Assembly: GCA_903932755.1 (NCBI GenBank)
Contig: CAIZHL010000156.1
Span: 1-23,075 of the forward strand
Reading direction: 5' to 3'
DNA length: 23,075 nucleotides
Source: an uncultured beta proteobacterium
GTDB lineage: Bacteria > Pseudomonadota > Gammaproteobacteria > Burkholderiales > Rhodocyclaceae
The first letter of the stretch is position 1. Each line of letters begins with the position of its first letter. The notes beneath the pieces are model-generated. The model was not told the origin of the DNA, ran no database searches, and was given only the letters and a program-made list of their open reading frames with translations. Position numbers and translations under genes: made by a program. This document shows positions 8,889-13,777 of the stretch, in pieces.

Positions 8889-8958
8889 CGTCATTCCGGC
8901 GCACGCCGGAATCCAGTCGGCGGCCCTTACTGGATCCCGGGTCAAGCCCGGGATGACG
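8889..8958. repeat. REP-like palindromic element, copy 1
   Basis: The outer ends CGTCAT and ATGACG and the inner ATCCAGT and ACTGGAT are reverse complements. Each arm carries its own hairpin (ATTCCGGC-GCAC-GCCGGAAT on the left, TCCCGGG-TCAA-CCCGGGA type on the right). The left 28 bases are identical to those of the element at 13259. It lies 38 bp after the RTX stop and before the terminator. Confidence 0.85.
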
Positions 8959-8984
8959 ATGCGGCGGGTGTTCTGCCTCGAAAC

Positions 8985-9015
8985 GGGGTGCGGGTTTTCC
9001 CGCACCCCTTTTTTT
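8985..9015 (+). terminator. intrinsic terminator of the RTX gene
   Basis: A perfect 10-bp stem, GGGGTGCGGG (8985-8994) and CCCGCACCCC (8999-9008), has a TTTT loop and is followed by seven T. It lies about 135 bp beyond the RTX stop codon and is oriented for + strand transcription. It would isolate the giant gene from the convergent gene at 9111. Confidence 0.95.
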
Positions 9016-9074
9016 ATGTCCGCGCCGCAGGCGCGGACGCTATCCTCTTGCGGGATTTGCCCGTATGAAGTCGG

Positions 9075-9099
9075 TCGCCGTCCCGCCAGCGCCGAGTTT
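9075..9099. repeat. dispersed 25-bp repeat, copy 1
   Basis: The pattern is TCGCCGT-NN-CGCCAGCGCC-GASTTT. Related copies are at 11042-11066 and 17229-17253; 22 of 25 positions agree in all three. This copy lies just downstream of the stop of the minus-strand gene at 9111. Confidence 0.7.
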
Positions 9100-9110
9100 T
9101 TGTGCCGGGC

Positions 9111-10832
9111 TCAGTCGCGCGGGTAAAGGCTGCAGCGTTCGAATTCGATGCCGCGATCGAGGACGCGGAACAGCTTCACGATCTGCGGCTGGTGATCCAC
9201 CATGACTTCGACGCGGCGGTCGATGCGGAAGCTGCCGGCCGGCACGATCAGGCTGGGCGGCATCCGCAGGGCGGGAATTTCCGGCAGCAGCAGGCCCTGG
9301 CGCCAGAGGCCGGGCGGCTCGCCCGGCTCGATGGCGCGCATCGCCACGGCGCGCGCTTCGCCTGGAAAAAGCTGGATCCCGGCCTGCAGCGTGTCGTTCT
9401 CGCCGTGCAGGGCCCAGCGCACGCAGGCCAGCATGTAACGCCGGGCGCTGCCGATCCTGACCGCGATCAGCATGCCGGTGCCGATGCGCACGCCGGCGCG
9501 CAGCGGCCGCGCGATGCACAGCCCGGCGGCCGATTCGTTCATCACCCGCCAGTCGTCCGTCACCAGCCAGTCTTCGACATGCGTGTCGTCCTCGGCGGCC
9601 GCGGCGGCGACGCTGTGGCGGCGGTCGCCGAAGGTTTCGAATTCCTCGCGCTCGCGGCGCAGCGTGGCGTCGTCGCGCGAGGGTGCGCGGAAGGGCTGGC
9701 GGTCGCCGAGGTGGAAGTGCACCGCCTCGAAGCCGGCCACCACGTTGCAGCCGCCGCTGGCGCTTTGGCGCTCTTCGCGCCGCTTGGCGCCGCCCGCGCA
9801 CCAGCGCTGCAGCACCCGCTGCAGCAACGGGCCGGCCGCCGGCTGGGTGACGTCGTCGCCCAGCTGCAGGTCGGCCGGGGAGCTGCCCCGTTCGAGCAGG
9901 GCGATGCGGGTGTTGAGGCTGGTGCGCAGCTCGGTGGTGTCCAGCCAGCGGCCGTTGCCGCCCGGCTGCGGCGCATGGCTGGGCGGCCGCTGCGAGTCGA
10001 GGTCCACCCAGAGCGGCACGGCGCGATTGCGAATGTCTTCCGGCGGCGCCTTGAGCAGGACCAGCTTGGCGCCCCAGCGCCGCGCCCAGCGGGCAACCCA
10101 GACCATGTGCCGCGGCGGGAGTTCGTAGGCGCTGGCGGTGGAGAGCAGGTTGCATTCGCCATAGGCGGCCAGGGCGCTGGTCGGCGTCGCGCCGTGGCGC
10201 ACCGGGTCGCTGACGGCGAGTGCTTCGACGCCGAGGCGTTCCGCGGCGGAGAATACCCGGTGCAGTTGCAGCCAGTAGGCCGCATCGGGCAGTTCCTCGC
10301 CGCGGCACAGGTCGACTTGCCAGTCGGCGAATACCGAGAGGGTGCGCTGCGCCAGCAGGGCCGGCAGCGCCGGCAGGCGGCGGCTGCGCCCGGTCTGGTC
10401 GTCGCACACGGCGAAGAAGCAGCGCAGGTAGCCTTGCGCCAGCGTCTGCCAGAGGTCCAGCGTGCGCTCGAGGGCAGCCTGCTCCGGCGGCGCCAGGGGC
10501 AGCGGCCGCCCGGCGAAAAGGCTTGCCGCATCGGCCTGCACGGCGATCACCGGGCGGCGCAAGGCTTCGAGGATCGCGGCGCGCTCGCCGGGCAGCAGGT
10601 CATGGCGATGCAGCAGTTTTAGCTGGCGCAGCAGTATCGGTTGCGCCAGCGAGACATTCGCCAGCGGCACCCGCTGCAGCCAGGCCGCGCATTCGGCGGC
10701 GTCGATGAAGGAGGGTGCCTGCTCGGCCCCGGCGGCGGGCGCCTGCCGGGTCGCGGCGGTATCGATGCTGCGGGGGAGGTTTGCGGCCGCCGGCGTGTCG
10801 GACGTGCGGCTCGGGCTGATGGATGTGGCCAT
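9111..10832 (-). CDS. hypothetical protein with degenerate PilZ-like C-terminal region, under a c-di-GMP riboswitch
   Basis: The 573-residue protein is probably cytosolic, with no signal peptide or membrane segment. The N-terminal ~60 residues are Ala/Pro/Ser-rich and low in complexity; the middle (about 60-400) is helical and I recognise no family. In the C-terminal part, VMNESAAGLCIARP at 430-443 supplies the (D/N)xSxxG motif of PilZ domains (N432, S434, G437). It is followed by a beta-rich stretch (GMLIAVRIG, YMLACVRWAL, LQAGIQLFPGEA) like the PilZ barrel. The preceding RxxxR motif that holds c-di-GMP in canonical PilZ is not clearly present. The start ATG at 10832 has AGGAG six bases upstream; the frame stays open to 10976 but those codons fall inside the riboswitch. 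Function is unknown; a c-di-GMP effector role is inferred from the PilZ-like region plus the riboswitch in its leader. Confidence 0.7.
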   Translation of the reverse strand: MATSISPSRTSDTPAAANLPRSIDTAATRQAPAAGAEQAPSFIDAAECAAWLQRVPLANVSLAQPILLRQLKLLHRHDLLPGERAAILEALRRPVIAVQADAASLFAGRPLPLAPPEQAALERTLDLWQTLAQGYLRCFFAVCDDQTGRSRRLPALPALLAQRTLSVFADWQVDLCRGEELPDAAYWLQLHRVFSAAERLGVEALAVSDPVRHGATPTSALAAYGECNLLSTASAYELPPRHMVWVARWARRWGAKLVLLKAPPEDIRNRAVPLWVDLDSQRPPSHAPQPGGNGRWLDTTELRTSLNTRIALLERGSSPADLQLGDDVTQPAAGPLLQRVLQRWCAGGAKRREERQSASGGCNVVAGFEAVHFHLGDRQPFRAPSRDDATLRREREEFETFGDRRHSVAAAAAEDDTHVEDWLVTDDWRVMNESAAGLCIARPLRAGVRIGTGMLIAVRIGSARRYMLACVRWALHGENDTLQAGIQLFPGEARAVAMRAIEPGEPPGLWRQGLLLPEIPALRMPPSLIVPAGSFRIDRRVEVMVDHQPQIVKLFRVLDRGIEFERCSLYPRD

Positions 10833-10842
10833 ATCGATCTCC

Positions 10843-10940
10843 TGGTGATCCCGCTGCCTTGGGACGCCAGGTTTGGCGTCCGGTAGGCCGGTGATTTTGC
10901 GTCTCCGCCTTTCAGCGGATTTGCCTTGTTTCAGAACCAA
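10843..10940 (-). promoter_or_regulatory. c-di-GMP-I (GEMM-I) riboswitch
   Basis: Read on the minus strand, the leader matches the GEMM-I core of the Vibrio Vc2 type in order. First comes ACAAGGCAAA (conserved GGCAAA with the ligand-contacting G). Then P2 is TCCGCT-GAAA-GGCGGA, six pairs closed by a GAAA tetraloop, followed by the joining strand GACGCAAAA. P3 begins CACCGGCCTA, has a perfect apical stem GGACGCC/GGCGTCC, and returns through AAGG to GCAGCGGGATCACC, close to GTAGCGGGGTTACC of Vc2. A short P1 pairs TTGGT (10936-10940) with ACCAG (10842-10846). The P1 3' strand overlaps the AGGAG Shine-Dalgarno (10839-10843), which suggests control of translation initiation with ligand folding the site away. 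No terminator hairpin lies in the leader. Class assignment is from visible motifs, not a covariance search. Confidence 0.88.
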
Positions 10941-10947
10941 TGATTGC

Positions 10948-10976
10948 TTTATATGGCAAGCATGCTGCCCTCGCAA
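10948..10976 (-). promoter_or_regulatory. sigma-70 promoter for the riboswitch transcript
   Basis: On the minus strand, -35 TTGCGA (10971-10976) and -10 TATAAA (10948-10953) are exactly 17 bases apart. The predicted start, A at about 10941, lies directly before the riboswitch P1 strand at 10940, so promoter and aptamer positions support each other. Confidence 0.75.
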
Positions 10977-11031
10977 GGCACTATTTCACGCTCGCCAAAG
11001 TCATCGTGTCGGCGACAGGCACTATTTCACG
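10976..11031. repeat. 15-bp direct repeat upstream of the riboswitch promoter
   Basis: AGGCACTATTTCACG occurs at 10976-10990 and again at 11017-11031, 41 bp apart (close to four helical turns). The nearer copy abuts the -35 hexamer. This is a layout typical of activator sites, but the cognate regulator is unknown and it could also be a fragment of a small tandem repeat. Confidence 0.8.
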
Positions 11032-11041
11032 GTCATGCCAT

Positions 11042-11066
11042 TCGCCGTGTCGCCAGCGCCGACTTT
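11042..11066. repeat. dispersed 25-bp repeat, copy 2
   Basis: Same pattern as 9075-9099 and 17229-17253: TCGCCGT, two variable bases, CGCCAGCGCC, then GACTTT. This copy is intergenic, between the divergent riboswitch-controlled gene and the MFS gene. The remaining bases up to 11165 show a possible TATAAG -10 near 11108 and nothing else clear. Confidence 0.7.
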
Positions 11067-11165
11067 TCGCGCCTGCGCCTGGCCTGCCGCAATCGTCGTT
11101 CTGCGGGTATAAGGTGAACGCATGGCCGTCCCGCCATCGTCACGAAAGTTCGCCCCGGCCCCGCC

Positions 11166-12437
11166 ATGAATCATCCGTCGCCCGCCCATCCCTCGCCCGA
11201 GCCCCTCGATCCGGCGCGCGAACGCGTGTTGCTGGTGACGCTGGCCGGCATCCAGTTCGCCCACATCCTCGACTTCATGATCATGATGCCGCTGGGCCCG
11301 GTCCTGATGCAGGAGTTCGGCGTCGGCACCCACGAGTTCGGCCTGCTGGTTTCCTCCTACACGTTTTCCGCGGCCTTCACCGGCCTCCTGGCGGCGATGT
11401 TCGTCGACCGCTTCGAGCGCAAGCGCCTCTTGCTGACCATGTTCGCCCTGTTCGCCGTGGCGACCCTGGCCTGCGGCCTGGCGCCGGGCTACTGGACGCT
11501 GCTGGTGGCGCGCGGCACGGCGGGCGCCTTCGGCGGCGTGCTCGGCTCGATGGTGCAAACCATGGTCGGCGACCTGATTCCCTTCGAGCGGCGCGGCCGC
11601 GCCAGCGGCACCGTGATGTCGGCCTTTTCGCTGTCGACCGTGGCCGGCGTGCCGCTGTCGCTGTTCCTCGCCAACCACTTCGGCTGGCGCGCGCCCTTCT
11701 TCCTGATTGCGCTGCTGTCCTGCGGCCTGCTGCTGCTGGGCTGGAAGAAGCTGCCGGTGCTGCGCGGGCACCTGCCGACGGCCACCGTCTCCGAGGCCGA
11801 GCGCGCCCATCCGCTGGCGGCCATGGCGGCCGTGCTGCGCGACCCCAACCACCTGCGCGCGCTGCTGTTCATGGCCCTGATCATGGTCTCCGGCTTCAGC
11901 GTGATTCCCTACATCACGATTTACCTGACGGCGAATGTCGGCGTGCGCCTGGAAGACATTCCGCTGATCTACCTGTGCGGCGGCTGCGCCACCTTCTTCA
12001 CCTCGCGCCTGGTGGGCCGCCTGGCCGATGCTTACGGCAAGGTCCGCACCTACCGCGCCGTGGCGCTGTGTTCGGTGCTGCCGCTGCTGGTGCAGACCCA
12101 CCTCTGGCCGGTGGCGCTGTGGGTCGCGGTGTTCTGGTCGACCGTGTTCTTTATCCTGGTGCCGGGGCGCATGGTGCCGGCGATGGCGATCGTCACCTCG
12201 GCGGTGCAGCCGCGCCTGCGCGGCACCTTCCTTTCGATGAACGGCGCCGTGCAGCAACTGGCGTCGGGCACGGCGTCCTGGCTGGGCGGCGCGATGATCG
12301 CCGCCGATGCCTCGGGACGCATCGTCGGCTACGACAGGGTCGGCTGGGTTGCCGTCGGCGCCACCCTGATCGCCATCGCCTTCGTCGGCCGGATCCACAT
12401 GCACACGGGTTTGCCGCCCGGCGCCGGCAAGGGCTAG
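11166..12437 (+). CDS. MFS transporter, DHA1-like exporter
   Basis: The 423-residue inner-membrane protein has twelve hydrophobic segments with a central hydrophilic loop (about residues 200-225), the 6+6 layout of the major facilitator superfamily. The loop after segment 2 carries VDRFERKRLLL, a weak form of MFS motif A (GxxxDRxGRRxxL); the matching loop in the second half reads VGRLADAYGKVRTYR. The N-terminal ~20 residues are Pro-rich and cytosolic. By family resemblance (AraJ-like permeases) it is a proton-coupled exporter of sugars or drugs; the substrate cannot be read from sequence. ATG 11166 is the first in-frame start after the promoter region and has no strong Shine-Dalgarno. It is divergent from the riboswitch-controlled gene and ends 2 bp from the stop of a convergent gene. 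Confidence 0.9.
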   Translation: MNHPSPAHPSPEPLDPARERVLLVTLAGIQFAHILDFMIMMPLGPVLMQEFGVGTHEFGLLVSSYTFSAAFTGLLAAMFVDRFERKRLLLTMFALFAVATLACGLAPGYWTLLVARGTAGAFGGVLGSMVQTMVGDLIPFERRGRASGTVMSAFSLSTVAGVPLSLFLANHFGWRAPFFLIALLSCGLLLLGWKKLPVLRGHLPTATVSEAERAHPLAAMAAVLRDPNHLRALLFMALIMVSGFSVIPYITIYLTANVGVRLEDIPLIYLCGGCATFFTSRLVGRLADAYGKVRTYRAVALCSVLPLLVQTHLWPVALWVAVFWSTVFFILVPGRMVPAMAIVTSAVQPRLRGTFLSMNGAVQQLASGTASWLGGAMIAADASGRIVGYDRVGWVAVGATLIAIAFVGRIHMHTGLPPGAGKG

Positions 12438-12439
12438 CG

Positions 12440-12745
12440 TCAGTCCGGCGAACGCCGCATTCCGGCGCCGCGCTTCCACTTCGAATACGCGACCAGCGCC
12501 AGCACCGATACGAGCAGCAGCAGCGGATAGAACAGCAGCAGGTCGACGCGGATGTTGCATTCGCCGGAACAGAGTATGCGCAGCTTCATCGCCTGTTCGT
12601 AAGGGAAGTAGGCGAGCCAGGCAAGCGCCGCGACCAAGGCGACCGTGCGCCGGCAGCGGACGTAGAGCACGGCGAAAACCGCGGCCGGCACCAGGGCGAG
12701 GAAAGGCCAGCCGATAAACACGCCGAGGATGACGCCGATGTCCAT
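12440..12745 (-). CDS. small integral membrane protein, function unknown
   Basis: The 101-residue protein has three hydrophobic stretches: about residues 3-28, 34-50 and 70-92. A short Cys-containing loop (CSGEC) precedes the last helix and the tail is basic. The start ATG at 12745 is chosen over an upstream extension because GGAGC sits about seven bases before it, and because the upstream extension would run into the preceding gene in another frame. It follows the 139-residue membrane protein by 10 bp, so the two probably form an operon. I do not recognise a family. Confidence 0.7.
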   Translation of the reverse strand: MDIGVILGVFIGWPFLALVPAAVFAVLYVRCRRTVALVAALAWLAYFPYEQAMKLRILCSGECNIRVDLLLFYPLLLLVSVLALVAYSKWKRGAGMRRSPD

Positions 12746-12755
12746 CTGCTTGCTC

Positions 12756-13175
12756 CTATTGACCGCCGGCCGCGCCCGGGCGCCGGGCCGGACCCGCTTG
12801 AATGCGCCACAGCGTTGCGCCGCCGGCCAGCGCCGCCGCAGCCACCGGCAGCCAGAATCCGTGCAGCAGCCAGTATGCCGCAGCGGCCAGCCCGCCGGCA
12901 TAGGCGAGTTGCGCGACCCGGTGGCGGTGCGCGGGGGCGATCAGGGCCGGCAGCAGCACGGTCAGGCAACCGCACACCAGCGAACCCGTCACCAGCGCGA
13001 AATCCGTGACGAAGGACGACCAGGGCGCATGACACAGGCCGGAGACGATGTACTCGACCGGGCACAGGCGCTCGCCGAGTTGATGCATGCCCAGCGCCGC
13101 GATCACCCCGAGGTACCAGCCGGCGACGGCGGCGGGGACGGCGAGAATCCAGCGCATGGTGCGCACGATTTCCAT
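12756..13175 (-). CDS. integral membrane protein, function unknown
   Basis: The 139-residue protein has four hydrophobic segments (about 7-28, 50-75, 83-105, 108-125). The first external loop carries two cysteines (LCPVEYIVSGLCHAPW) that could form a disulfide. The tail is Pro/Gly/Arg-rich. The start ATG at 13175 is followed by a second in-frame ATG six codons later; neither has a strong ribosome site. It is the first gene of a probable two-gene operon with the 101-residue membrane protein. No family was recognised. Confidence 0.7.
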   Translation of the reverse strand: MEIVRTMRWILAVPAAVAGWYLGVIAALGMHQLGERLCPVEYIVSGLCHAPWSSFVTDFALVTGSLVCGCLTVLLPALIAPAHRHRVAQLAYAGGLAAAAYWLLHGFWLPVAAAALAGGATLWRIQAGPARRPGAAGGQ

Positions 13176-13258
13176 GACCGAAGCTCAGCGCCGCCCGCGC
13201 ATCTTGCGGCGGCCCCACCCGGACGGCTGACTGGGAAAACCCCGATCAGGCAGCGCGT

Positions 13259-13327
13259 CGTCATTCCGGCGCACGCCGGAATCCAGGCAACTTAAGCCAC
13301 TGGACACCGGCGTTCGCCGGTGTGACG
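13259..13327. repeat. REP-like palindromic element, copy 2
   Basis: The left arm (13259-13286) is identical over 28 bases to 8889-8916. The right arm ends CTGGACACCGGCG-TTCG-CCGGTGTGACG-like, giving an outer CGTCA/TGACG pair and an internal hairpin ACACCGGCG/CGCCGGTGT. It ends three bases from the stop codon of the minus-strand gene at 13330. Apart from this element the 13176-13329 gap shows no gene. Confidence 0.85.
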
Positions 13328-13329
13328 GA

Positions 13330-13716
13330 TTATTCGGCGCGTTCCTGGCCGCGCGCATTGCGCGATACCCAGAGGGCGAGCGGCAACAAGACGACATAGG
13401 CGATGCCCTGAAAAAGCGGAACCAGAAGGATGGCGATGGCGCCTTGTGCGTCCTTGTGCCAGAACATGACGACCGCCAGCATGAGCATGCCGGCGACGGT
13501 CACCAGCGCCGCGACGGCGAACCACTGCAACGGCGCCCCGCTTTTCGAGCCCTGCACTATCAGCGCCGCGATGAATATTACGTAAGGGGCGACCAGCCAG
13601 GTGGCGAAGAACATGAAGGCGCCGACGCTGGTCGGCTTGGCGATGCTGACGGTCCACACGGAAAAGCACGCGGCGCCGGCCATCAGGATGAAGGTCAATG
13701 GCTTGATGATTTTCAT
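13330..13716 (-). CDS. four-helix membrane protein, function unknown
   Basis: The 128-residue protein has four clear transmembrane helices (about 5-25, 32-54, 64-86, 92-115). The first overlaps a possible signal-anchor and the C-terminus is charged (NARGQERAE). No cofactor or catalytic residues stand out, and I do not recognise a family. The start ATG at 13716 has GGAGG twelve bases upstream, farther than usual and inside a small hairpin. It lies 61 bp downstream of the acyltransferase gene on the same strand and could share its transcript. Confidence 0.75.
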   Translation of the reverse strand: MKIIKPLTFILMAGAACFSVWTVSIAKPTSVGAFMFFATWLVAPYVIFIAALIVQGSKSGAPLQWFAVAALVTVAGMLMLAVVMFWHKDAQGAIAILLVPLFQGIAYVVLLPLALWVSRNARGQERAE

Positions 13717-13721
13717 CGTTG

Positions 13722-13735
13722 CCGGAGTCCTCCGG
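13722..13735. repeat. 6-bp inverted repeat over the ribosome site of the gene at 13330-13716
   Basis: CCGGAG and CTCCGG are exact reverse complements with a two-base spacer. On the minus-strand transcript the GGAGG that would bind the ribosome is within this stem. It could lower translation or be incidental. Confidence 0.4.
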
Positions 13736-13777
13736 TGATCCTCGCGGATTCCGGCCTGCGCCTGCGTGGCGGCATGC

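Noticed and set aside
5584..8904. Very long open frame antisense to the RTX gene
   Set aside because: It is a by-product of GC-rich repeat codons on the other strand; its translation is Val/Asp/Ala/Gly-biased with no domain, while the sense strand encodes a coherent RTX protein.
12420..12469. Bidirectional terminator between the MFS gene and the convergent membrane gene
   Set aside because: GGCGCCGG and CCGGCGCC are complementary but 34 bases apart, with no T-tract on either side and overlap with both coding ends.
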